Source: Herbaspirillum sp. SJZ106 (GTDB lineage Bacteria > Pseudomonadota > Gammaproteobacteria > Burkholderiales > Burkholderiaceae_D). From it: a DNA stretch of 64,000 bases. A program made the translations under genes and the position numbers. The notes under the pieces are model-generated. The model searched no databases and had not been told where the DNA came from. It saw nothing but the letters and a program-made list of their open reading frames with translations. Positions within the stretch are counted from its first letter, which is position 1; every line of letters starts with the position of its first letter. Below, in pieces: positions 8,261 to 15,491 of the stretch. The stretch is taken from assembly GCF_006715495.1 (NCBI RefSeq), contig NZ_VFNI01000004.1, positions 466,815 to 530,814 of the forward strand, read 5' to 3'.

Positions 8261-9202
8261 ATGGAATTGCGTCAACTGCGGTATTTCGTCGCCATCGTCG
8301 ACCACGGCTCCCTCTCACGCGCCGCGCGCGTGCTGCATATCGCGCAGCCGGCCCTGACCCAGCAGATCCGCCAGCTGGAAGACGAGATGGAGGCGCAATT
8401 GCTGCACCGCTCGGCCCAGGGGGTGATCGCCACCGACGCCGGCAAGGTGTTTTATGAACATGCGCTGGCGATCCTGAAGCAGATCCAGGACGCCAAGCAG
8501 GCCGTGGCGCAATCGACCGACAAGCCCTCCGGCACGGTGGCGCTGGGAATTCCGCAAAGCGTTTCCAACGCGCTGGCGCTGCCGCTGCTCAATGCAGTGC
8601 GCTCCACCTATCCCGAGATCACGTTGCAGCTGACCGAGGAGCTGACCGGCAACCTGATCACCCAGTTGAAGTCCGGCCGCATCAACCTGGCGGTGCTGTT
8701 CGACGACGGCCAGCTGTCTTCCTTCGCCACCACCCCGATGATCGAGGAAGAGATGATGTACATCACCCGCGCCAAGTCGCGTTATGGCGTTTCCGGGCGC
8801 CGCGGGGTGCAACTGGCCAAGGCGATCGAGGCGCCGCTGATCCTGCCGGGGCTGGCGCATGGCGTGCGGCCGCGCATCGAGAACCTGGTGCGCTCCAGGG
8901 GCATGGCGCTGGAGAACGTGATCGAGATCAATTCGGTGGCGATCCTGAAATCGGCCATCCTGGCCGATATCGGCGCCACCATCCTGCCGGTGGCGCCGCT
9001 GCTGGCGGACATCGAGCGCGGGGAAATGGTCGCGCATTCCATCGCCGGGGAAAAGATTTCGCGCACGCTGGCCTTGTGCGCCTCCAAGAACATCCCCCTG
9101 ACCAATGCCGCCGCCGCGGTCGAGCAACTGGTGCTCGATGTGACCGACGAATTGTGCCGCTCCGGCAAATGGGGGCATACCGAGCTGCTCAAACGGGAAT
9201 AA
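8261..9202 (+). CDS. LysR-family transcriptional regulator
   Basis: A 313-aa regulator with the N-terminal HTH (LRQLRYFVAIVDHGSLSRAA, then ALTQQIRQLEDEM) and a C-terminal periplasmic-binding-protein-like effector domain from about residue 90. It resembles the Nac-like group by N-terminal sequence. It follows gntR by 98 bp on the same strand, with its own dyad in the gap. Its target is not evident; the flanking catabolic operon is the first candidate. Confidence 0.88.
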   Translation: MELRQLRYFVAIVDHGSLSRAARVLHIAQPALTQQIRQLEDEMEAQLLHRSAQGVIATDAGKVFYEHALAILKQIQDAKQAVAQSTDKPSGTVALGIPQSVSNALALPLLNAVRSTYPEITLQLTEELTGNLITQLKSGRINLAVLFDDGQLSSFATTPMIEEEMMYITRAKSRYGVSGRRGVQLAKAIEAPLILPGLAHGVRPRIENLVRSRGMALENVIEINSVAILKSAILADIGATILPVAPLLADIERGEMVAHSIAGEKISRTLALCASKNIPLTNAAAAVEQLVLDVTDELCRSGKWGHTELLKRE

Positions 9203-9576
9203 GCGCCGGCGTCGGGGCGGCCCAAAGCCTCATCGCTGCTTGTCCGGGTTTTTCCTCAACATCTCTTAAATCGCCTGCAAATCGCATCAACAGGCGTACA
9301 TCGATCCCGCAACGGGCGTCAATGCTGGCTGCAACCGGCAAGCTCATCTTCATGCTTTCCTTCATCTCCTACAGCCAATGCCTACATGGCCTGATGGACT
9401 CTTCTGATAGTGGTTGCCGTGGATGCTTTTTACACTGCTGACGTGGACAGACGGTTTGCCCCATCGGCGATATCCGGCAACCGGCCTGACATCGCTGTGA
9501 GACAGGATTGCATCTCCGGCTGCCCTCTGTTTACCTCCCACTTCACTTTTGACTATTCCAGACAAAGGAGTCAGAC
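9203..9576. other. 374-base intergenic region
   Basis: Between lysR and the KGG stress protein. No ORF with family resemblance, no clear terminator and no strong dyad were found. It should hold the promoter of the stress gene. Confidence 0.5.
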
Positions 9577-9903
9577 ATGGCAAATGTACAAAACCCCGGC
9601 AGCAGCCGCGGCTTTGCAGCGATGGATCCGAACAAGCAGCGCCAGATCGCCAGCATGGGCGGCAAGGCGGCCCATGCCAAAGGCGCCGCCCATGAGTTCA
9701 CCTCGGCCGAGGCGCGCGAAGCGGGCCGCAAGGGCGGACTGAACAGCCATGGCCGCAAGAATGGCGCCAATGCCGCTTCCGCTGCCGCCAATTCAGGCGA
9801 TGCCGGCGACGGCATGGCTGTTGCGATGCCGCAGATGGCCCAAAGTGCGTCGCAATCGCTTCAGCCGCAACAATCGGACATCAACCCGCCCCAGCAAGGC
9901 TGA
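9577..9903 (+). CDS. KGG-motif general stress protein
   Basis: A 108-aa hydrophilic, Gly/Ala/Asn-rich protein. It carries two KGG-type repeats (MDPNKQRQIASMGGKAAHAK and TSAEAREAGRKGGLNSHG), the motif of the GsiB/con-10 stress-induced family. The Gln/Asn/Pro-rich tail from residue 75 is low complexity. Such proteins are intrinsically disordered and made in stationary phase, desiccation or osmotic stress; molecular function is unknown. AAAGGAG lies seven bases before the ATG. It stands alone with its own terminator. Confidence 0.85.
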   Translation: MANVQNPGSSRGFAAMDPNKQRQIASMGGKAAHAKGAAHEFTSAEAREAGRKGGLNSHGRKNGANAASAAANSGDAGDGMAVAMPQMAQSASQSLQPQQSDINPPQQG

Positions 9904-9930
9904 GGGCGGCCCGCCGACGGCAAGCGAAAG

Positions 9931-9956
9931 AAAAGGCGCTGCGGCGCCTTTTCTTT
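9931..9956 (+). terminator. Terminator of KGG stress gene
   Basis: 9-bp stem AAAAGGCGC (9931-9939) with 9944-9952, 4-nt loop, and a T-rich run after it. It also sits just after the end of the convergent DUF1275 gene, which may use it. Confidence 0.85.
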
Positions 9957-9987
9957 TTTCCGTTTCTCTTTTGGGGCGCCGACCGTC

Positions 9988-10743
9988 CTAGTGCCGCGCC
10001 AGGTCATCGATCAACGGCACCAGCGCCAGCAAGAACAATGAGGCCGCCAGCGGGATGGTCGCCAGGAAGCCCACTGCCTTGAAACCCATCGCGCCCACCA
10101 CACCGCCCAGGAAGAACATCAACAGCAAGGATGACAGCAACAGCAGCTTGCGGCGCGCCGGCGGTATCGGGTCGTCCGGCAACTGTTCGCCCGGTATCCC
10201 GGGAGCCATCGTCCAGTAGCACATCTTGCCGATCTCGATGCCGATGTCGGTCACCAGCCCGGTGACGTGGGTGGTGCGGATTTCGGCGCGGGAGATCTTG
10301 GTGATCATCGCATTCTGCAAACCCATCACATAGCACAGCAGCGCCACCGTGGCCGGTACGAACAGCAGCCGGTGCCCCTCCAGGTTGCTGCCCATGATGC
10401 CGAAGCACAGCAGCAATGCGGCCTCCAGTATCAGCGGCATGGCGTATTCGCTGTTGGTGCGGTGGCGGCGCCCCCAGTTGATCATCACGGCCGAAGACGC
10501 CGCGCCGGCAGTGAAGGCGAGCAGGGCGCTGGCGCCGGTTACCAGCAATATGGCCTGGCCCAGCACCAGGTCGTCGGCCAATGCCGAGACGATGCCCGAC
10601 ATGTGCGAGGTGTATTGGCCCACAGCCAGGAAGCCGCCGGCATTGATGGCGCCGGCGACGAACGCCAGCGAACGGCCGAGATGGCGGTTTGATAAGTCGG
10701 TACGCGCTGGACTGGTAAGCTGGCGCAGGTAATTGATCGGCAT
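9988..10743 (-). CDS. DUF1275 (YoaK-like) membrane protein
   Basis: A 251-aa inner-membrane protein with about six hydrophobic segments. Family-like segments are AFVAGAINAGGFLAVGQYTSHMSG near the N-terminus and GLQNAMITKISRAEIRTTHVTG in the middle. The function of the family is unknown, though a transport role is often suspected. It is monocistronic, with the start only about 33 bases from a repeat element that lies upstream of it and may have altered its promoter. Confidence 0.85.
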   Translation of the reverse strand: MPINYLRQLTSPARTDLSNRHLGRSLAFVAGAINAGGFLAVGQYTSHMSGIVSALADDLVLGQAILLVTGASALLAFTAGAASSAVMINWGRRHRTNSEYAMPLILEAALLLCFGIMGSNLEGHRLLFVPATVALLCYVMGLQNAMITKISRAEIRTTHVTGLVTDIGIEIGKMCYWTMAPGIPGEQLPDDPIPPARRKLLLLSSLLLMFFLGGVVGAMGFKAVGFLATIPLAASLFLLALVPLIDDLARH

Positions 10744-10775
10744 GATGGATTCAGGGTTATCGGATCGGAAGAACT

Positions 10776-10953
10776 GCGCCGTGGGTCTAATGCTGTTCAG
10801 TTAAGCCTTCCATCTGCAACTCGTCATCCCGACGAAGGCCGGGATCCAGTGTCTTTCGTTGTGCCTCAATGGCCGTTGAACGACGCTGGACCCTGACCTC
10901 CGTCAGGGCGACGGAGAAATTTCGGCTTAACTGAACGGCATTAGCGCCGTGGG
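10776..10953. mobile_element. MITE-like element, copy 1, with 10-bp target duplication
   Basis: A non-coding repeat of about 158 bp (10786-10943) whose ends are 21-bp inverted repeats with one mismatch (10787-10807 and 10924-10944; core TGTTCAGTTAAGCC). It is flanked by the direct repeat GCGCCGTGGG (10776-10785, 10944-10953), the signature of a target duplication. Inside are a palindrome around CATCCCGACGAAGGCCGGGATCC and a second around CCCTGACCTCCGTCAGGG. A closely similar copy is at 39763-39932. No transposase is encoded, so it must have been moved in trans; a 9-12-bp duplication would fit an IS4-like enzyme. Confidence 0.85.
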
Positions 10954-11163
10954 CGAGCATTTTCCATGCCATTGCCAGTGCCCTGGCGTTAATGATTTTC
11001 TTGGCGCCGCAGATCCTCATTGGGATAAGAATACTTCCCATTGGGCTGGCGTGGCAGACATCCCGCAACAAGCAGGCCTGAATCATGGCCTCGGCGTTGC
11101 CGGCCCGCGACGCGGGGAGTCGGGAATCGGTGCCGGCCTTTTCACAGGGCGGGCCCGACAGGC

Positions 11164-11192
11164 AAAAAAATGGCCGCCTGGGGGAGGCGGCC
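11164..11192 (-). terminator. Minus-strand intrinsic terminator
   Basis: GGCCGCCT (11172-11179) pairs with 11185-11192 around a five-G loop. On the minus strand it is followed by seven Ts (11170-11164). No established gene ends just upstream of it: the truncated tetR ends 360 bases away and the only nearer ORF is the 30-codon one at 11248-11340. Confidence 0.75.
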
Positions 11193-11553
11193 TGAGGGGA
11201 GGGATATAAGACGCCGGAGATCGGGGGAATCTCCGATGAATTTCTGCTTATGAAACGACTCGTGGGAATAAACCGATTGGGGAAGGACGTTTCCATGACC
11301 AGACGGAGGGGGACGTTCCAGCCAGGAAGTTGATGTCCATCGGTTTCGAGTGCGTTGGAATGGATAGTAGCGTCGCGTCGCAAAAAAACAGATCGGACAG
11401 TATCCGATTGCTGTGTCAGAAAAACACCTATAAGGAAGGATCGGCCTCTCCAATGCGTCGACGACGAGCGGCAACTCAACAGCTTTTTGGCGCTGCCTCT
11501 ATTTTTTAAAAAGAACTCAATGCCAACTCAATGCCTAGAGTTAGCTTATCCAG

Positions 11554-11967
11554 TCATTTCCGCTTGTCGAGAATGAGAGCTATCAGGCGGTGTCGAAAAT
11601 TTAGATCACGAGCTGCGTACAAACTTGCCTCAAGCCAAAGAATAGTATTTTCTTGGTCCAGATGTTGATGCAGATATACCAAATTCAGTATGCTTTTGGG
11701 ATCTTCGTCATTCAAGTCTGCCATGGATAGATTCAGTGAGACTATTTGATCTAAGTATTCGTTGCGGCGAAGCAGCTCTATAAATAGATCTTTCTTACTT
11801 GCAAAGTTTGAATAGAACGCGCCGCGCGTATAGCCAGCCTGCTCTGTGATGTTATCTATGCTGCTCCCGCTATAGCCCTTTTTAGAAATGCAAATTTTGG
11901 CGGCATCTAGTAAACGGGTTCGTGTCTGCTCTTGCATTTGAGCTCTTGTTATTCGTTTGGACTCCAT
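11554..11967 (-). CDS. TetR-family regulator, shortened at the C-terminus
   Basis: A 137-aa protein; the family is normally about 190-220 aa. The DNA-binding HTH is intact (RTRLLDAAKICISKKGYSG, then TRGAFYSNFASKKDLF). The ligand-binding helices stop after RHRLIALILDKRK, so dimerisation is doubtful. Base composition is far more AT-rich than its neighbours, suggesting foreign origin or decay. It follows the outer membrane efflux gene on the same strand but is separated by a terminator. It may be a decayed gene or a short DNA-binding remnant. Confidence 0.7.
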   Translation of the reverse strand: MESKRITRAQMQEQTRTRLLDAAKICISKKGYSGSSIDNITEQAGYTRGAFYSNFASKKDLFIELLRRNEYLDQIVSLNLSMADLNDEDPKSILNLVYLHQHLDQENTILWLEASLYAARDLNFRHRLIALILDKRK

Positions 11968-12005
11968 TCTTGATGATCTTGCCGGTAAATTAGACCTGAA
12001 ATTTT

Positions 12006-12046
12006 AAAAAAAACACCCCGCCAGGACGGGAGATCAAGGCAGGGTG
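12006..12046 (-). terminator. Terminator of outer membrane efflux gene
   Basis: On the minus strand a 9-bp stem (12046-12038 with 12022-12014, one G-U pair) is followed by eight Ts (12013-12006). It lies 85 bases past the stop of the OprM-like gene. Confidence 0.75.
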
Positions 12047-12130
12047 AAATGTTTGCAGACGAGGGGGAACTCGTCGCAAACACAGCAATTGACTGGTCTG
12101 CGCCAGCGAAATCAGCAGGCGGAGCGAGGT

Positions 12131-13594
12131 TCAGGCTCCCTCGGAACTGGCAGGTGGTTGCCAACCGCCGCCCAGCGCCTTGAAAGTCAGCACGGCCGCG
12201 CGCGCAGCTTCGGCGCGAGCCTGGATTTGCGCGTCGGTAGAACGCAGCACGCTTTCGTCTGCCTGCAGCACATCGATCCGGCTCGCGGTGCCCCTGCGGT
12301 AGGCGGCAAACGTGGAGGCGCGCGACTGGCTCAGCGATTGCACGGCTTGCGACAGGAAGGTGGCCTGCTGCTCTCTGCGGGTCAGGGCGGAGAGGGCATT
12401 CTCCACGTCTTCTGTCGCCTTCAGCGCTGCCAGGCGATAGGCAGCCAACATTTCGGCCTCTTGTCCTTTTGCCTGTTCGATCTGCGCATTGATGCGGCCG
12501 AAGTCGAACAGGCGCCAGCGCAAGCCCAGCGCGCCGCTGGCTTGGCTGGCCCCGGAGCTGAAGAGATTGGCGCTGGAGACCGAGGTGGCGCTGCCGATCA
12601 GGCCTGACAGCGACAGCTTGGGGTAATACTCGGCGACGGCTAAGCCGATTCGGGCATTGGCGGAGGCCAGCCGACGCTCGGCGGCAATGACGTCTGGTCT
12701 GCGTCGCAGCAACTGCGCGGGAGCGCCGATATCGGTGAACTGCGGTAGTTGCGGAATGGCCTGAGCTTCTTTCAGCTCGGCGGTATAAGTGCCGGGGGGC
12801 GAAGCCAACATCACGTCCATGGCATTCATCGCGACCTCCAGCGCGGTGCTCAAGACCGGGATGGCGGCATTGAACTGGGCCAGACTGCCTTCCATCTGCT
12901 TTACCTGCATTTCCGCCAGCAGGCCGCGCTCCAGCAGCCGCCTGTTCAGGTTCAGCAGCTCCTGCTGGTTCTGCACCTGCTCGCGCGCGTTGCGCAGACG
13001 CTCCTGCAGTCCGCGGATGCTGATATAGGTGTCGGCCACCTGTGCCGCAACGGCCAGCTGCACGGCAGCTAAACCAGCTTCGGAGGCCTGGTATTCGGCC
13101 AGGGCAGCCTCTCTTCCGCGGCGCAGGCCACCGAAGATGTCCAATTCCCAGCTGGCGTTCAGGTCCGTGGCATAAGCATGGCCGTCACGGTCGAAGCCGG
13201 GGCGGGAATTGAGGACTTGTCCCAGCGGCGTCTCGACGGACTGGTAAGCCCGCGCGGCCTGGCCGCTCACGCTGGCCGAGGGTAGCAGGGCGGCGTTGGC
13301 CGCCCCCACGGCGGCCTGTGCCTGTTGCAGGCGCGCCCTGGCCTGCGCCAGATCGAGGTTTTGCTGCAGGGCCAGCGCCACCAGGCGGGTCAATTGCGGA
13401 TCGTGGAAGCCGGTCCACCATTGGCTCAGGTCTGCTGCTGTGGTCGGCGCACTGCTGGAGCGGCTCTGCAACAGTGCCTGCCCCTGGTATTGGTTCGGTA
13501 TCGTCGTGGCGGGGCGGACATAATCCGGGCCGACAGAGCAGGCTGACATCATGCCTGCGGCCAGCAGTGCCAAAAGAGGGCGTCTGAGCAACAT
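12131..13594 (-). CDS. RND efflux outer membrane factor lipoprotein (OprM/NodT family)
   Basis: A 487-aa TolC-like channel. The N-terminus MLLRRPLLALLAAGMMSACS is a lipoprotein signal with lipobox MSAC, and VGPDYVRP follows, as in OprM. Two repeated outer-membrane-factor halves follow (DLAQARARLQQAQAAVGAAN; DVIAAERRLASANARIGLA). The start at 13594 is preferred over 13630, because the upstream ATG lies inside the operator at 13621-13648 and the signal peptide begins here. It is divergent from tetR and belongs to the adaptor/pump operon on the other strand. Confidence 0.9.
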   Translation of the reverse strand: MLLRRPLLALLAAGMMSACSVGPDYVRPATTIPNQYQGQALLQSRSSSAPTTAADLSQWWTGFHDPQLTRLVALALQQNLDLAQARARLQQAQAAVGAANAALLPSASVSGQAARAYQSVETPLGQVLNSRPGFDRDGHAYATDLNASWELDIFGGLRRGREAALAEYQASEAGLAAVQLAVAAQVADTYISIRGLQERLRNAREQVQNQQELLNLNRRLLERGLLAEMQVKQMEGSLAQFNAAIPVLSTALEVAMNAMDVMLASPPGTYTAELKEAQAIPQLPQFTDIGAPAQLLRRRPDVIAAERRLASANARIGLAVAEYYPKLSLSGLIGSATSVSSANLFSSGASQASGALGLRWRLFDFGRINAQIEQAKGQEAEMLAAYRLAALKATEDVENALSALTRREQQATFLSQAVQSLSQSRASTFAAYRRGTASRIDVLQADESVLRSTDAQIQARAEAARAAVLTFKALGGGWQPPASSEGA

Positions 13595-13620
13595 GGTCCA
13601 GTATCCATAAAAGTTATTTA

Positions 13621-13648
13621 TTGTGACCATAATACTATTTGGTCACAA
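13621..13648. promoter_or_regulatory. TetR operator, copy 1
   Basis: Perfect 9-bp arms TTGTGACCA / TGGTCACAA with a 10-bp AT-rich centre. It lies 27 bases before the outer membrane factor gene and 38 before tetR, over the divergent promoter region. A second copy precedes the adaptor gene at 14321. Confidence 0.8.
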
Positions 13649-13685
13649 TTTGTTCAATCACGAATCTTGGCGTAAGCTGTCACCC

Positions 13686-14303
13686 ATGAACAAGCCCAGC
13701 ACCTACCCGGTTTCTGCCCGGGGTCCCGCGGATCATGAAGTCCGGGATCAAATCGTTACCGCAGCTACCGATCACTTCAGCCGCTATGGCTACGAAAAGA
13801 CCACCGTGTCCGATCTAGCCAAAGCCATCGGTTTCTCCAAGGCCTATATCTACAAGTTCTTCGCGTCCAAGCAGGCCATCGGCGAAATGATCTGCGCCAA
13901 TTGCCTGCGTGAAATAGAAGACGAGGTTTGTCGCGCCGTGGCCGAGGCCGAGCACCCGGCCGACAAGCTTCGTCGTCTCTTCAAAGCTAGTACGGAAGCC
14001 AGTTTGCGGCTGTTCTTCCGCGACCGGAAACTCTACGAAATCGCCGCCTCGGCCGCCACCGAGCGCTGGCAGGCCGTGATCGCCTATGAAGAGCGCACCA
14101 AGAAACTGCTTGTCGATGTCTTGCAGGAAGGGCGCAAATCGGGAGACTTCGAGCGCAAGACGCCTCTCGATGAGGCGGCGATGGCCACTTATCTGGTGAT
14201 GCGTCCGTACATGAATCCGTTGTTATTGCAATACAGTTTCGATTCCACCGAGCAGGCCCCGGCCCTCTTGTCGAGCCTGGTGCTGCGCAGTCTGGCCCCA
14301 TGA
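13686..14303 (+). CDS. TetR-family repressor of the RND efflux operon
   Basis: A 205-aa regulator. The HTH covers about residues 20-65 (TAATDHFSRYGYEKTTVSDLA, FSKAYIYKFFASKQAIGEMI). The helical ligand domain follows, and length is normal for the family. The start at 13686 is chosen because the upstream in-frame codons lie in the operator. Identical dyads flank the gene: one before the divergent outer membrane factor and one before the downstream adaptor. It is therefore placed to repress all three efflux components and itself, with release by a pump substrate. Confidence 0.88.
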   Translation: MNKPSTYPVSARGPADHEVRDQIVTAATDHFSRYGYEKTTVSDLAKAIGFSKAYIYKFFASKQAIGEMICANCLREIEDEVCRAVAEAEHPADKLRRLFKASTEASLRLFFRDRKLYEIAASAATERWQAVIAYEERTKKLLVDVLQEGRKSGDFERKTPLDEAAMATYLVMRPYMNPLLLQYSFDSTEQAPALLSSLVLRSLAP

Positions 14304-14320
14304 AACGCTAATCAAAACGA

Positions 14321-14346
14321 TTGTGACCATTGACTAAATTGGTCAC
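14321..14346. promoter_or_regulatory. TetR operator, copy 2
   Basis: TTGTGACCA, 10-bp spacer, TGGTCAC: the same site as 13621-13648 with the same spacing and a slightly decayed outer right arm. It is 45 bases before the adaptor ATG. Confidence 0.78.
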
Positions 14347-14390
14347 TTGAAACAAAATAAGAGCCCTGATCATTTACTGGAAGGGCTCCC

Positions 14391-15491
14391 ATGCTTCGGC
14401 GCCGACTCGCAATTTCACTCGTCCTGTGCACACTGCCACTGGCGCTGGCCGCGTGCGCTGATAAGAAAACCAATGATCCGCGCACGGAAGTGCCCCGGGT
14501 ACGCATCGCCGTAGTCGGAGAGGCCTCGCTGCCTGCGCGGGAGTTCACAGGAGTCGTCGCCGCGCGCGTACAGAGCGATCTTGGCTTCCGTGTTCCCGGC
14601 AAGGTGGTCGAGCGGCTGGTGGATGCCGGCCAAGCGGTCAAGCGCGGGCAGCTCCTCATGCGCATCGATCCGGTCGACCTGAACCTGGGCGCCAGCGCGC
14701 AACGCGAAGCCGTAGCGGCCGCGCGCGCCCGGGCCCGGCAAGCGGCCGACGACGAAGCGCGCTATCGCGACTTGCGCGGCACCGGTGCGATTTCCGAATC
14801 TTCCTATGACCAGATAAAAGCCGCCGCCGATGCCGCCAAGGCACAGCTCATTGCCGCCGAGGCACAGGCCGATGTAGCCCGTAACGCCAGTCGCTATGCT
14901 GAGCTCGTGGCCGACAGCGATGGCATCGTGATGGAGACCGTGGCCGAACCCGGCCAGGTCGTCAGTGCCGGCCAGGTGGTGGTGCGCCTTGCCCGCAACG
15001 GTAGCCGGGAAGCGCTGATCCAGCTCCCCGAGACGATGCGACCGAAGCTGGGCTCGATCGCTTCGGCTACGCTCTTCGGGGCCGAACAGGTCACGATGAG
15101 CGCGCATCTGCGGCAACTCTCGAACACTGCGGACCGCATGACGCGTACCTTCGAGGCGCGCTATCTGCTCGATGCCGGGCAGGCCAGCTTGCCGCTGGGG
15201 GCGACGGTGACGGTGCGCATTCCTGAGAGCGAAGAACAGCAGGCCGGCATGCAGGTACCGATCGGCGCGCTGTTCGATCAGGGCCAGGGCGCCGGTGTGT
15301 GGGTGGTGCAGGGCGAGCCCGGAAAGGCCTCCTGGCGGCCGGTCTCGGTGCTTCGTCTCAATGAGGACAGCGCCAGCGTCTCCGGTTCGCTCAAGCGGGG
15401 CGACCGCATCGTGGCCCTCGGTGCGCACCTGCTGCGCGAAGGCCAAGCGGTGCGGATTGCCGCTGCCACTACCGAGGGAGCACGTCCGTGA
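14391..15491 (+). CDS. RND efflux periplasmic adaptor (membrane fusion) lipoprotein
   Basis: A 366-aa adaptor linking pump to outer membrane channel. It has a lipoprotein signal (lipobox LAAC at about 18-21), a biotinyl-lipoyl half (VPGKVVERLVDAGQAVKRGQ), a short helical hairpin (residues about 95-165, rich in Ala and Arg), the second lipoyl half (SDGIVMETVAEPGQVVSAGQ) and a beta-barrel. Start chosen at the lipoprotein signal with GGAAGG upstream; that Shine-Dalgarno is partly within a 7-bp hairpin (14361-14388). Overlaps the pump gene by 4 bp. Confidence 0.9.
   Translation: MLRRRLAISLVLCTLPLALAACADKKTNDPRTEVPRVRIAVVGEASLPAREFTGVVAARVQSDLGFRVPGKVVERLVDAGQAVKRGQLLMRIDPVDLNLGASAQREAVAAARARARQAADDEARYRDLRGTGAISESSYDQIKAAADAAKAQLIAAEAQADVARNASRYAELVADSDGIVMETVAEPGQVVSAGQVVVRLARNGSREALIQLPETMRPKLGSIASATLFGAEQVTMSAHLRQLSNTADRMTRTFEARYLLDAGQASLPLGATVTVRIPESEEQQAGMQVPIGALFDQGQGAGVWVVQGEPGKASWRPVSVLRLNEDSASVSGSLKRGDRIVALGAHLLREGQAVRIAAATTEGARP

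Larger units (their letters stand above)
10744..11553. other. 810-base region without an established gene
   Basis: Contains a MITE-like repeat (10786-10943), then about 600 bases with two hairpins, a minus-strand terminator, a small dyad and a 30-codon ORF. Longer ORFs here are in conflicting frames, some run through the repeat, and none resembles a family. Confidence 0.55.

Noticed and set aside
10787..11479. 230-codon minus-strand ORF
   Set aside because: A third of it is the MITE sequence (ending in DPGLRRDDELQMEG, a translation of the repeat also seen at copy 2). No domain; composition inconsistent with a gene.
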